A DNA stretch of 64,000 nucleotides from contig NC_084664.1 of the NCBI RefSeq assembly GCF_028389875.1, positions 119,295,966 to 119,359,965 on the forward strand, in the 5' to 3' direction. The notes beneath the pieces are model-generated. The model did not search any database. It worked only from the letters and a program-made list of their open reading frames with translations, and was not told where the DNA came from. This DNA is from Rhea pennata (Eukaryota > Chordata > Aves > Rheiformes > Rheidae). A program made the translations under genes and the position numbers. This document shows, piece by piece, positions 14,301 to 27,900 of the stretch. Numbering within the stretch: the first letter of the stretch is position 1; each line of letters begins with the position of its first letter.

Positions 14301-17300
14301 GTCAGCCTACAGTCACATTTCCTAGGCTGACTCCATCTCCTTCCTGAGATCAGTACCTTTACAGATGCATCTTTTTTGATCTTAAGCTTTCAGCCAGAAC
14401 TGGTGAGAACTTAACAGGACTATTCCCCACTTAAAAGCTTCCCCTTATTGTTAACTTCATCACTGTTTCCGTTCCTGTTTATTTTCCCAGAACAACCTCT
14501 TCTGATTTAACTCTGCTTATTCAGGCAGAAAAACACCCCACCGAACAATACAGAACATATGAAAATACTACATATATATAAATATTAGCCTTTTATTATT
14601 CAGGTCTAACTAGCACTTTGAATCACACAATCCAGCTTACACACTTTGAGGAAAAGAGTTCAGTTAGTTTCTTCAAATATCTTCTACTTCTGCCCTTGAT
14701 TTTTACAGATCTTTACTGCCAAGATATATTGATACAGCTAGTGCCACATGGATCTCCTTAGTTAGCTGGACTTCCTACTGGATTTGCCAAGAAGAGATAT
14801 TTTGCTGCCAAATATAACATTACAGCACCAACTGCATTCCTGAATTTAAATGCTCGAACCAAAACAAAGAAAAACTGGCTAAGAAGGTAACAGACCAAGT
14901 GATGAAATGATTTACAGGTATGTAGTAAGCTCATCTTGAAAACTAGTAGAAAGCACTTACATATTTTCATGCACTTTTTTCATAGCTTGTGCAGCATATC
15001 CCATATTCTTGAGCACTTCTGTGTTGGTATGGGAATTTTCCAGTGCTTCTCTCTGGAACTCAATGGTTGAGAGTGTTCCATCAATTTGACTCAACTGTTT
15101 CTCATACCTCTTTTTTCTCTTCAGTGCTTGTAAGGCAGCTGGAACACAAACAGGCAAAGTACACTGTGTATTTTCATAGTGAAATGCAAGTACAAGAAGT
15201 TCAGTAACAATCTGACCTGGAGAATTCTCACCCTCCTACCTTACTAGTAGAAAGACAAACTTGGACCACACCAGATCAGCAGCCTGTTTATCACCAACAT
15301 GCTGTTGCATGAACATGCTGGGAAGCCTCTTTTAGGTTAACTCCTTTTAGTATCACAGGGAAGAACAGCTTCTTCCTCCACTCTAGGAGATCTTGAATTC
15401 CATCCTGTGCACACAGCCAAAGCAGGAGATGACAGGGAGGAAAAGGGAAAATGTTGAAGAGGAATCAGAAAGGAGGGAACAGGGTAAAGAAAGAGAAAAA
15501 GAGGTTGCAAAACATAAGTAAGAAATAAGGAAGACAGAGTAAGAATAATTACATCTCTACCAATGCTGCTTTCTAAACTGGGTCTGAGAAACAGAAATCG
15601 AAAAGTGCAATAGAAAGTCCTAATCACCTAACCATACAGGCCGGTTAGATCAGAGGAAAGATTAACACTTCTCGGGCTTTCAGTTGTATCTATGCCTGGC
15701 TGTTATGACTAACCTTTAAACCTTCAAACTTGAAAATATATAGCACTTTGTGGACAAAGCCACAGTCAAATCTAGCTACTCCCTATTATCTTTGTAAGTG
15801 AGTGTGATAGCTTAGCAAATATAAAACAGTAATAAGCAGCATACTTCGCCCATAGTAAATCATTACCAGCATAAATGCATGTGACAAACAGAAGGACAAA
15901 AAGGCTTCACTTAGTCTCTGGGTGTGGAATACAACCCTGCCACAAGCATTTCCGGACCACTGTCCTTTCCAAAATACACAATGCCAGACAAGAGTAAGGT
16001 GTCTGAGTTAACTCATTGTATTTTCAATGCCAATTAATATCCCTATGTCCTTTCTCCTGTCTCGCATTTCATCTCTAAATTAGGATCAGTGCCAGCAAGC
16101 ATTTGCAGCACAGCAGCCTCACAAACTCAAACAACTAACAGCAGCTGGTGTCCTATTGAACCAACTGTCAGGTGGAATAATACACGCATTGTGGTACCCA
16201 ACTTTTCAAACAAATCCAGGTGCCCTGCAAGAAACAGGCACAGATTTATTGTGAGTTACAGTACACACTAAGATGTGCTGTGCATTACTGGTAAGTGCTT
16301 GAATCAACATAGTCCAAATTACTTATCAGTGGCTGCACAAGGGCAAGCATTTGCTCAGCCTGTGAAACACAGAGTGTCACAATTCTAACACTTGCAGTAA
16401 AATGTTCCAGGACAACAATCTGCAATCGCAACAGATCATGTTCAAGTTGAAGATTTTCCCAAATTTTGGGGGATGGTCCAAAGATTACATATATTCTGAA
16501 GAAGACTAACAAATTCCAGCTGATACTATGCAAATAACAAATGGGAGAATTTTGATTCCTATTGGCAATTCCAAAATATATCTATATTATATCTGTACTT
16601 AATGGCTGTGCCTGAGAGGACTCTAAAGTCGTATGGACCTAAAAAAGTTAACTGGCTCATTCAGAAAGACTTGAGTTTGAGTAAATGGCTACTATGTGGA
16701 AATACTCTAGCCAATGTTTTTCAGAAATCTCTATTGATGCTATTATTATTGACTGCTCAAAGAAAAAAATGATTTCCTCAATTACATGCAGAGTAGTTGT
16801 TTTCAAAACCCTGCAGGTTCCTGTATAAGATTTAATTAAACCATATTCAAACTAAGAAATTATAAAATAAATTAAATTAAAATAATGTAAACTCTCTGCA
16901 ACTTTACCTATTCATATACAGCTTTTTCTAACTACTGTACTACAACATATCACTTTTATTAATTCTCTTTAGTTTTACAGTGACTTGTAGAACAAAGTAC
17001 TTGAGAGCAAATTAATTCATATTTCTTCCTTATCATCCAAGATATTATATATTCCAACACCATATGATATGATTTTGTCACATACAGTAAATGAATTCTG
17101 AATTTGAAAGGATACTTATTGCCCAGTGTTTTGTAGTCACAGCTACTACAGCTAGGATATGAGGATTTCCTCACTGTTTTGAAATCTTATTTTCTACATT
17201 TTACAGACTCTCATAAGCTTTTTGATTAAATGATTTTCCTACTACACATGTCAGCATGTTAAAAGTTGTGTGCAACTCTTGCCAAGGGCTTTTGCATTAT

Positions 17301-20300
17301 AATAAACAATTGAAAAAGAACATAATTTCCATCAAAAAGCAAAGAAATTGAGTGTCAAGGATAAACTTTACTGAAGGTCACAGAATGAAATTGCAAAAGG
17401 GTGTTGCCCATTCCAAAGATTTCAGAAAAGGAAGAGAGTCAGGTAGGAAGAATCTAAGCATCATCTGATGAAATAAGTGTAATACCTATTTAACCAGGAA
17501 AAGAGGACGGTTTCCTTCAGGAAAAAGGAATCTCATACACTGTCTTCTTTGCACTCCAGAGAAGCAGTTCACCTCCCTCACAGTGATACGGTAGTGGATG
17601 CCTGGGCTTTAGCATCTCTTATGCGCCCTACTTCTGGACTCAGCTGTCCAGCAAGCAGGATATAGATCATGGCATTAGGAACCACTGCTCTTGTATTCTG
17701 AGTTTTTATTTTATTTTCAAGATACGTAGCTGGAATTACAGTAGACTACTATGTCGGTCAGTTTACGTATTTAGAACTACTTTCATTAACATATGGAAGG
17801 ACACTTTCCAAATTCACTATGCTGATATTTTATTAAGGAAGGAAAGATGGTCGGACAATAGCGATGAAGACCCAGGTTTCTGACAGCAAGAACAAAGATA
17901 GTAGTCCTGGCGCCTTCACCATGTCTTCACAACAGATCAGAATGAAATAGACAGTACAGTGATGCTAACACCTGTATCTGTCAAGCCCACCACGGGCAGC
18001 CACCAGTAAAGGAACAACTGATACAATATTCTGAAGCAGAAATAAGAGCACCATCAAGTAAACCTTATAATTCCTAAGGGAAACTTAGTAAAGAAGGAAA
18101 AGAGCATTTCCTCAGAAGATATATCATTGCTATGAAAGTTCTGCACATCATCCCTGGATGCACTTCACAAACTGTTTCAACAAAACTCAAGCCTCACTTA
18201 CAACCAAGTATTTAGCTCCTCTCCCTCCCTTAGAAAAGCTTCGTGCTTTACTATTGGTGCCTATTTGCAGCCACAGAAAATGTTGCCAAAATTACCTTTT
18301 CTCATTTATCTTTATCTAACGCGATCAAAAACAAACAAACAAAAAATCCTAAAATACAAATGTCATGTAGATGGCATAAATTTGAAAGTAATGACTATTT
18401 TAATTCATAGCACATACCTATCATAAATACCTAGGAGCACTCACTTTCTAGTAAGAGCAAGAATATAGTCTGTAAAAAATATTACTGTACAGACTGCTGA
18501 CTTGTTGTTAGGAGACCAGTTTGACTACTAAAGACATGTTTGCAGTGTTCTCATTGCTAAATTTAATCCTCCTTCACTGTTATTTCTTCACTATTAGTAG
18601 CACCATGCAGAAGATTGTCTATCAGCTTATCCAGCAAAAAAAAGTCCTGCTTTAAATATGACCATGAAGAGCAAGGAACAATGGTTGTATATCACAGAGC
18701 AAAGCTGATAAATGGTGCAGTAGTGATTACCTTCCTTTTTAACTCAGCACATATTTCTTATTAACACAGGTCTCTAGTTGTCATTGCAATATGAAGAGGC
18801 CCTCTTGGATGTGAAATTATACACATAGTCTCTTTCTCAAGGCTAATGCCAGCTCTAAGGGCTTTCTGGTTTGGGCACATCCGTAAAAAAAAGGGAGGTT
18901 GAAATGAGCAAGACTCCCTTGGCAGCAGGTGTTTGGCCCAAATCTGCTTACACCTACGCTCTCTGGCCAAGAAGTATTTTTGAGGATGTGCAATGCCTGC
19001 CTCCTAGCCTGATACTTACACTTCTGTTCTGTAAGGGACTCGTGGAGTACAGGTTCTGATCTCACTTAACATCAGTAGCAACGAGAGGTAATGTTGCTGA
19101 GACCACAACAAATCATACAAGCTTAAGAAAGATCATTATCAGCATTTATAATCCTTAAAACTTGTGATTATATGCAAATTCTCCCACAACCGAAGCAATA
19201 ATTCAAAAACAGTACTCTACTTGATTCATTATAACCATTCCAGTTCACAGAAGATACTTTAGACATAATCTCAGAGAAAAGAACAAGGACTGTAAACCAC
19301 AGAACAAAATGATACTAGAAGGCTTCTCTACAGCGCTACGCCTAATAACCCTCAGTCCCAACCTGCCACACACCCTCCCATAGGAATGAGAGCCCTGTCT
19401 GTGTTAACATACCACTACTACCTCACTGCTTAGTTTCAATAACCTTCTGGTTGTGACTAACTCATGGAAAAGGAATGCCACATGGTATTCTTACACAGGC
19501 CTTGCTCAAATGTACCACATGACATATGTAGCAGCATTATTAGTAAAAGCCTACATTTGCTATTCCAACTGTCTACATAAGTTTTATCTTCAGAAATAAT
19601 CTGTGACTCTCTGGTTAAGCCTTCCTCCTGTTCTGAAAAAAAGTTGTATCATCTTTTAATTTGTTTTATTTCTTTTCATCTAGTCTATTTTTTTAGGATC
19701 TGTAGAAGATGCCTGGCTAAGACACAACCCTTCAAACTGCAGCATTTTCACATGCACAAACATGCTTCAGAAAACCCATTTTCCCTTATACAGAATTCTC
19801 AAATAACATACAAAAAAATCAGAGGCAGATCTCGCTTGTGTCACTGTAACCGACTCAGATGCACATGCTTGAAAACTCAAATGAGATCATGCTAACTTGG
19901 TGTATTTTCTATATACAGATACATCCTACTCCAGTCTCAGACACTCCCATTTTAAATTCTAGAGGCAGTGGGTGTGTGTATGGAGGGTGTAAAATAGAAG
20001 GCAAGGGAAGAAACTCAGAAGCAAGGGGATTATTGCAGGAGAAAGAACAAACAATAATGATAAGGAGCAGAGGCTTTTGGAGGACAGAAGTCAAACTTTT
20101 ACCCTGGAATAATGTTCCCTTGTACTGTCTGCATACTCATACAACCTGTACTGCTGATAAACTGACTTTAAAAAAACAAATAACAAAAAAACCCTACTAA
20201 TTACAATGAAAACATAGTAACTGAATCCAGAAATCAACATAGCCAACTTTCCACACTGCCTCACAATCGGATGCCAAACCTTAAGCCCTTAGGCAAAAGC

Positions 20301-23300
20301 TTCATTCCCAGAATTAAGGAGTCAATATCATTCCACACACTAATTGAATGACCACCATAGTGATGGTAAGTTTGAGATGAAAAAGCATCTGGCAAATGTG
20401 AAGACTGGGACATTTCTTTTGTCCTAACCCATCATAATCAAAAAGCTGCATATTGTCATGACTGATGTGGATGTAGTGATCCAGAAGTAAAAGAAAACTG
20501 AACAGCTTGCCTCTTCCCAGTGCTACGTCCCTCGCTCACTTCAAGCTTAAACAATTTCAATATTCAATATCACTTTCTGTCCTTTAAATTTTCCTATATG
20601 ACTTTCAAAAAGTTCAAGGCAAAAAGCCAATTTGCATTCGGAGTTGAGAGCTGTGCACAGGCTGAAACTAGCCAATATACATAGCAAGAGATACTCTAGA
20701 AGAACCGTGACTTTGTATCTGGAATAACGAGAGATTAAAAGATAGTACTAATTGTTAAAGAACATATTGCTTATCACAAAATAATCTCTGCAAGAGGCAA
20801 TTGAACATATACTGCTGTTATAGCTTTTAAATCAGGTTAAGTCTTCTAATGTCACATGAACTCATTTAAGAATCACTTGAATTCATGAAAATTTGTTGGA
20901 GCTTGAATGTGATCTCACTTGTGTCACTGCAACCGACTCAGATGCACATGCTTGAAAACTCAAACGAGATCATGCTAACTTGGTGTATTTTCTATATACA
21001 GATACATCTGTATATATATGTATACATCCTAGTCCAGTCTCAGACACTCCCATTTTAAATTCCAGAGGCTTCTTAGTGATGCAATTATGAAAAGAACACA
21101 TTAAAATTTCCTACTAGGTTGCTTTGAAATATTCACTCTAACAAGACAACGCAGATTAAAATTTCTATTCTCTCATTTGCCTGTATGCGTCCATAATGCT
21201 ACAGTAGTTGCTGGTTACCACAGATTTCCTCTGAAATATATCACAGTATATTAACTAATACATTGTTATATGTAATCAGCAGCAATTAAAACTAACACAA
21301 TTGTTATATCATATGAAGGAGTATATTTGGAGAATTAAGCTTGCTCCCATGTCTACCAAATTCTATCATTTTGGCAGAGCAAGGTTGTATCTTGTTTCTA
21401 CTCTGACTGTAGTTTTACTACCCTGTTGGCTTGAGTGTCATTTTTGGCATAAAAAATTCCTATTCTGTTCTTCTTGTCTGACTCTCTCTTTACTGTACTT
21501 GACTGTAGGTTACTGAGTCAATGTCAAGAAAGATAAAAGTTATTTTTAATCATTATGAGACCAACAATCCAGTTTGAAACATAACTCCACAAACAAGTGT
21601 ATAAATGTAACTCAAGGAACAACATACTGCAGCATAGCAGTGGAAACAAGTACCTAGGAGAAAAGCTTCCTACGTCAAATGCTGCATTTCTGAAAGTACA
21701 GTGCAAAGCCATCGTTCGCCAAACACTTGGAACCAGCATAAACCAGCAGGTTAAAAGAGAAGCAGATCTTCCTTTTCCCAACAATGAGTACTCATTCCTC
21801 TGTAAGCACCACGATCTGCTTCACAGGGGCTGAAACACTTGTGCAGCTGCAAAGCCAGCCTACCCAGGGTAAAAATAATCTAGTCAAAAAAAAAAAAAAA
21901 AAAAAGCCCTAAAACCTAGCTACTGTACAGCTGCTGCATCCAGATTTCTGAACACACCCCACACAAAGCTCTCCCAGCATAAGGAAGGGAGGAGCACAGG
22001 GACAGGAATGAGGCAGGGAACACTGCTCTTCCTGCAACAATGCCAGCTTGACGTACAGTCTTGGGATGAAGTTTCACAGTGGCATGTCTGGATCTAAATA
22101 GGATCCGTCACACAACAGGTTTGTTTTCTTGCATACAGGCAGGATTGTATGCTGCTCACACAAGTGCAAAGTGAACCAGTTCAGGAAGCTTTAGCATTAC
22201 TTTTTAGTTGGATCACCTCCATTAACAAGTGCATAAGTGCCAGTATCTGCCCAAAGGAACAAGAGGGACACTCCGTTTGGGACAGTGACGTAACAAAAAG
22301 CCTGGGAGAATGCCAACCTGGATGGCTCAAGTGTTGCAGTGACAGACTCAGTTGCGCTGCTGAACTGGCTTTACTCACTTGGACTTTCTGTGCCTTAAAA
22401 TCTGTCCCATCTCTACCAATGTTTTTAAATCCCTTCTAACTAAATGCTTTTCACTTAAGCATTGAAGTGTCACAAATATGTGAAAAGACTAAGTAAAACA
22501 CTTTTAATGTGCAACTCCTCACAAATTGTATGGCATTAACTTTATTAATTATCTAGCAAAAGAAAGAGCAGATTAAAGAGTAACTTACTCTTATATCCTG
22601 AATTTTTAATTCAAAACGTTTTGCTTCACTTCTGAGCATTCAAAAAAATAAATCTCAGAGTGGTCAGCCAGGACTCAAATTGTCTTTAAAGGGTAATTAA
22701 ATTAATCTGTTTCTCAAAACCTTTTATATCCCCCCAAATGGCTTGCTGCAATTCTAGTCATTTTCTTCCCAGGGACCATACCTTCAGTATGAGCAGGATC
22801 AAACCTTCAGTATCCCTTTAGTGCCTTCTCCACTGCAGCTAGCAGTAGAAGGATGGTACAGTAGCCACTAATGCTCTGAACTCACTCATTTTTTAGTTTT
22901 ATCACATAATGCCAAAGTTTGAGGCAAACCATTTAATCACTTTGCTCCTCAGTTACCAGCAATACATACACGAGCAGGCGGGAGCGCCTCACACGCTTCA
23001 GGCGCTCTGTCACCTGCATCATCACCGCTCTACTTCTGCACACCCGACCTCCGAGCCTCCGGCCGCACTTTGCGGCGCCAGTTATCCAACTGACACACTG
23101 CCTCGACGGTAGTGCATAGGACAGGGGTATCGCTGAGCAGGCCCCTGGCATTACGAGTTTTAAGTTATTTTAAGTTACTGAGAGTTCTCCTGTCAGTTCA
23201 TCCTGTTACCGGGTCGCAACAACGAGTCCACACAGCACCGAATGCTAAGAGATGCCCGAGTCCCAAAGGGTCTCACCTCGCCGGTTCTTGGTGCCGTGCT

Positions 23301-23472
23301 GCCGGGCTGCCGCCAGCTCCCGCTCGATCCTCGTCTCCAGGTACTCCTGCTTCTTGCTCAGCATCTCCTCGGTCTCCCGCAGCCGCGCCAAGGCCTCCTG
23401 CGGCGAGGGGCCGCCGCGGCTCCGGGAGGCGGCCGAGCCGCCCCCCTTGAACAACTTGGAAATCTTGCTCAT
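8311..23472 (-). CDS. CHMP4C: CHMP4C, ESCRT-III subunit (charged multivesicular body protein 4C), 5 coding exons
   Basis: Coding exons on the minus strand: 23472-23277, 15138-14961, 14016-13902, 10769-10661 and 8375-8311; every intron is GT-AG and phases join cleanly to 220 aa. The product is a Snf7-type ESCRT-III subunit that polymerises on membranes for endosomal sorting and cytokinetic abscission. Visible features: N-terminal basic/Gly segment MSKISKLFKGGG, the helix with TEEMLSKKQEYLE, the highly conserved core QIDGTLSTIEFQREALEN in exon 2, the acidic DELMAELEELEQEE in exon 4, and the C-terminal ALIX Bro1-binding helix ending KQLAAWAS. CHMP4C rather than CHMP4A/B is indicated by the MSK.. 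start, NSHTNTEVL and TEQQDVAQEIS. Human CHMP4C (recalled) is 233 aa; the bird protein is shorter in the linker before the last helix. It is divergent from ZFAND1, ATG to ATG about 1.5 kb. ATG chosen because it begins the conserved N-terminus inside a CpG island. Confidence 0.96.
9265..9465 (+). mobile_element. MIR-like ancient SINE
   Basis: In CHMP4C intron 4. It contains the MIR core order: ctgagttacagtctctgctctaccac, then tgagtggcttgggaaggtcac, ctgtg, and tatccccatctataaag followed by aggtaat, ending with a MIR/L2-type tail around cattatagaaccatta. It is diverged with a small internal duplication (gagatactgtggg). Identification by eye. Confidence 0.65.
13449..13556 (+). repeat. Direct repeat A, left copy (flanks CHMP4C exon 3)
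   Basis: About 108 bp, beginning agtcaggctgcagcagtctg and ending tccttcctgagatcag. The partner at 14247-14353 is about 90% identical by eye. Confidence 0.88.
14247..14353 (+). repeat. Direct repeat A, right copy (flanks CHMP4C exon 3)
   Basis: Partner of 13449-13556. The two copies bracket exon 3 (13902-14016), one in each neighbouring intron. Confidence 0.88.
19828..19966 (+). repeat. Direct repeat B, left copy, in CHMP4C intron 1
   Basis: 139 bp from gatctcgcttgtgtcactg to ttaaattctagaggc. The partner is at 20911-21069 with only a few substitutions. Confidence 0.92.
20911..21069 (+). repeat. Direct repeat B, right copy, in CHMP4C intron 1
   Basis: 159 bp; like the left copy but with an extra 20-bp tgtatatatatgtata-type segment near 21008-21028. 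The high identity suggests a recent duplication or two copies of a young short repeat. Confidence 0.92.
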
Positions 23473-23640
23473 GGCGGCGGCGCCCGCCCGGCCGCACCAA
23501 CGGCCGCCCGCTCTGCCCAACGGCCGCCCGGCCGCACCAACGGCCGCCCGCTCGGCTCGGCCCGGCCCGGCCCGGCCCGGCCCGGCCCGGCCCGGCCCGC
23601 AGGAGCCTCCCCCGCTGGCACCGCCGTGACGGCACTTCCT
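23473..23640 (-). promoter_or_regulatory. CHMP4C 5'UTR/promoter CpG island with simple repeats
   Basis: An extremely CpG-rich segment directly upstream of the CHMP4C ATG. It holds a (cccgg)n run at about 23558-23599 and a duplicated unit containing cggccgcaccaacggccgcc (23490-23550). The CpG-rich area extends into exon 1 and to about 23760. No TATA box seen, as expected for a CpG-island promoter. Confidence 0.75.
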
Positions 23641-24599
23641 GGGCCTGAGGGCGGCGGCGGCTCCGCGGCGCGGCGCGGCGGGGCGCGGCGCACCTGGCGG
23701 CGGGGCGGCCCCGGCGCAGCCCGGCCCCGCTGCGCCCTCCTGGGCCTGTTCATGCGGAGCGCGGCCGTGCACAACGCCTGCACGATGCCCTGCCTTTCCT
23801 CTGCAGGCACAGCAGTGCCATCGTGTCCGGCCCAAGCTGTACTCTGCAGACACGTAAAAATCAAAGTGAAAACAAACAAACAAAAAAAAACACCCAAAAC
23901 ATACCTGGCTGCAGGGCAGCTTTAAAAAATTAAGGTTCCCTGAAAGATTGATTAATCAAATTTTGTGTTTGATACTCCACAAGCTTCACACCAGCTACTG
24001 GGGAAGGGCACATGTGCAGAAAACACAGTCCTGCTTTGTGGCGATTAAAAATCTGAATAAAGTTGAGGGATGTCTTCACAGACTATGCACTTTTTCCCTT
24101 TAGTCTCACACTGCAAAAGATGCCTTTTCGGAGGGATGATCACCTTATTATTATGATGCTGACTAGCCTATAATATACGAATGACTGATGCATCCTGTAA
24201 ATGACGAGGTGACACTGAAGAAAGATTAAAGGGATTCCTCGGGAATACTCTACAGAGCAGTCAAGTGATGATACAGACCCCAGCATGACAAATGACAGCT
24301 GTTAGTCATGCTCTTCAATATTCTACTAGAGGACACTCACACACGTAAGAATGAATGTGGGTTAGGACTGGGAAGATAAACACTAAATTCCCAAGGACAG
24401 AAATGTAGCTTTTTAAAAATAAAGACGCACGCCTAAGGAAACATAATTGACAGAAAAAGCAAACTGTGTGGATGAAACATCACGGGAAGTCGTGTTTCCC
24501 CATCCTCTTTCCTCTGTCTCTTGAAATAACCCCTATCCTGAGACGCAACACAACTGCAGAAGTAAAGCAGATATGGACGCTGCTTATTTTCCTTTTCCT

Positions 24600-24953
24600 G
24601 AGAGTGGCCGGCCGATACACGAAGCGCTCCCGAGTGCGCACCCGCGGCTCTGCCCGCACCCAAGCCGGAGCCCTCTCTGCAGTACCACATCTCCGCGCGG
24701 TTCCTGTGAGAGCCCCGACGTGCCCAGCCGGGCGGACCGACAGACACGGCCACTAGCCCCGCCCCGCGGCCGCCCCCGAGGCACCGCCCACTGCCGCGGC
24801 CCCGCCCACCGTCCCCTCCCCCTGCGCCACGCCACTGCTCTATACCGCCCCTGCCTGCCCGCCGACGGGCAGCCACGTGGCCTCCGGTAGCCCGGCAGCC
24901 TTTGCGCGCGCCGCTTCCACAGCTTTCCGCGGCGCAGGCGCGGCGTGCGGGAA
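24600..24953 (+). promoter_or_regulatory. ZFAND1 CpG-island promoter
   Basis: GC-rich with several cccgccc/ccgccc boxes at 24755-24820 and a palindromic E-box CACGTG at 24874-24879, about 75 bp before the ATG. CHMP4C starts about 1.1 kb away in the opposite direction, but an ordinary AT-rich stretch (23900-24590) separates the two islands, so they look like separate promoters. Confidence 0.75.
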
Positions 24954-27900
24954 ATGGCGGAGCTGGAGCTCGGGCAGCACTGCGGGGTGGCGCAGTGCCG
25001 CCAGCTGGGTAGGGAAGGGCGCGGCGGGTGGGTGTCTCGCAGGGTGGCCGAGCCGCGGCCCCCCGCGGCGCGCCCCGGGGAGGCGGCCCCGCTGTGGCTA
25101 GGGGCGGGGCCGAGGCGCGGCGGGGGCGGGGCCGAGGCGCGGCGGGGGCGGGGCCGAGGCGCGGCGGGGGCGGGGCCGAGGCGCGGCGGGGGCGGGGCCG
25201 AGGCGCGGCGGGGGCGGGGCCTCTCCCGCGGGGCGCGCTCTGTGCTGCTGCAGGCAGGTGCGATTTAAAGCTTGCTTCATTCGTGTTTTTTTTTTCTCCG
25301 AACGAGACTATGCTCTGTCTTGTCTGCTGTTGTTAGTAGGCAGATGTAACAATGCCGTTCAAAGTGATGGGTTTTCCTACTGATAAGGACGTTTAAGAGG
25401 TGTTTTGCTAATGGTAATAACTAGAAAGGCAAGATAAGCTGCACAGCCGCAGATCCAGTTGTAACTGTTAGCAGGGGCTAAATGTCCCAGAGCCAGGTCT
25501 TACTGGTATAACATACAGCAGCTCTATGTGCCTGCTTTGCTCCCTGCTATTACCCTCTTTTCCCTTCCCTTGCCTTGCGAAGGAAGGAAAAATGCTCATA
25601 CTGCAAGCTACAAAGCTGGGTGCAGATGAGAGCACCCAGTCTGTAGATGGAATGACTGGGATCCTCGCGATCCGGATCCTTTGTGATCTGGTTGCTTACA
25701 CTCCATCAAAGCTGGAGGATCACGAATGGAGTAACAGCTTGGAGGTGGGCGTTCAGAGCCGTAGGTGATGTGGCTGCGTTAGGAAAACAGCAAAGCAATT
25801 TTGTCTGTAAAAATTGGAATAGTGGATGGCGGACGTGTACAGAGCCTTAATAAGTATATTCAATTTTATTACAGAAGCAGAGTATGTATGGTAGGAAGGC
25901 TAGAGAGGAAGGAGCAGGATCATCAGGATTTTCATGCGGAGGAGCTGCTAGCTTTTTGGAAGAAATTCCATCTCTTGCAGTTAATAATCTGTATACTAAA
26001 ACTGAAATTTGTCCAGTGCTCCATTATACAGTAACTAATATTTCGAGTGATCTCAGATTGTGTTTTGAGGATAATGTTGCTCATCAGGCCAGTGAAATGT
26101 TTTAGTTTCAAAGTCTGATATTAAAAGAACTTCTTCTAGGAATGTAAAGCATAATTCCAGCATCTGGAACATATAAAATGCAATTTTTATCCTTGTATGT
26201 TTTTCAGAAATACTAAATAGAGTAATTAACAGTGTAACTGTGTTACAAAAGCTCCTTCTAGGTATTGTGTAGATGCAGTTTCTAAATGCCCTTGCAAAGA
26301 TACCCTATGGCATAGGTAAGCAAAAGCTAGTCTTGTAAATATTAAGGTAAAATTAAATATTAAGCTAAAAGTTATTAGCAAAACAATGACTATGTTGTCT
26401 AACTGAAAGCAAATCTCTCTTGGTTTCAGATTTTCTCCCCTTTGTATGTGATGGCTGTTCAGGAGTATTTTGGTAGGTTTTTTTATGTTATGTGCTGCTA
26501 GTTTTGCTAAGTTTTTCTTACAGTGAAAGTTGTATAGAGGTAGATGTCTAAAACACAATGTGACTCACAATTTAGATGTATTCAATTAAAAAATAATTTG
26601 TTCACTGAACCTGCCACCTTTCTCCAAAGACATTGTAGTAGAAGTTTGCAATCTGTGGGAATATTTCTAGAATAAAGATAACTTGTTATGCAAGGTTGTT
26701 GAATTAGACCTCGTGTTGCTTTTTTGTTTGTTTGTTTGGGTTTTTTTGGGGGGGTATTTTGTCATGTAGAAATGATTGAAGTTTTTCTAGGTCTCAAATT
26801 AGAGCCTGCACTTTGATTCAGCAAAGTACAGTTCAGATCAGCAGCCTTAAGCTAAGGGCAGATTTGACTGTCATTTAACATTTTACTTTAAATGTCAGGA
26901 GCCTTCAAGGCAGTTCTGCTGTTGTGGAAAGTGATCCAAAATCCATTTAAAATTTATAGACCAATTCCAGTTGCTTTGAGTTGAATTCTTAAGCATGCCA
27001 ATATCTTTATCCTCTTAGAATGCTTTCTTGATTTCAGGTGCAAGTCCAATGAGCTAAATGTACTACATACTCTGGAAAAAAAAATATCAAATCCATTAAT
27101 GATGTGAAATCTGTAAGTTAGAAGAAACTTTGTGGAAGAATGATTATATAATTGAATTGTTGCTATGATAAAATCTTTCAGATCACTCTTCAAACACTTA
27201 TGTTTCCACATGCAGTTTTCTTTTCTAGAAATTTTGTTAATGATGTGATATTTTCTTCTCTTGCCACTAAGCCTGCAGCACAGGAGCCGGGATGCTCATG
27301 GGTGTTCTGAGGTAATCTAATAATAAATGATTAGCACGTAATATATTAAAATACCATGTAACTTATCTAACTGCATCTTTTGAGATATTTATGCTTAGTA
27401 TATTGGTGTGAAGTACTTAACTGAGAGTGTGACAAGCTTAACAAATGAATCTACTATCTTCCTGTGTGTCAGAGGTAAATCAGGTTGGAGTAGAGTGGTG
27501 GTTCTTTTCCTAATTCTGAGCTAAACCTAACAAAAATAGGAGAAGTAGGTGAGACTCCCCAGACAAGTTTCACCCACAGAGTTGTGAGCTAGCACAGTTC
27601 TTGAGGGAAGCTGGGATGGTGACTTGTATCTGTAATATCTGCTTATTTACACAGAATATTTCATACTAATGCTTAGGTGAATATAAGAAATAACTGTGTG
27701 AAATCAGATCAGCATAGATCTTACCCATGCTCATTTAAGGACTGCAATGGAAAGGAGCTTTTACCAGTTTTATGCCCCTGCTGTGGAAAACACTTTTGCT
27801 TAAGGTGGGTGCAACAGAATGTTGAAACATAAATATCCTTTCATTAATGTACTGAAAAGGTCATGGAAGTTTTCCACTCTGTTGGTACAGGCACCAGCAT

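Larger units (their letters stand above)
15139..23276 (-). other. CHMP4C intron 1
   Basis: 8.1-kb intron. No gene seen. Direct repeat pair B (19828, 20911), a poly-A tract at 21885-21904, and a small CpG-rich patch at 22975-23110. Confidence 0.85.

Noticed and set aside
23242-23925. 227-codon plus-strand frame and other long frames at 23.2-23.9 kb
   Set aside because: Shadow frames produced by the GC-rich CHMP4C exon 1 and promoter repeats.
23473-24953. One shared bidirectional CpG promoter for CHMP4C and ZFAND1
   Set aside because: The two CpG-rich segments are separated by about 700 bp of AT-rich sequence, so separate promoters fit better.
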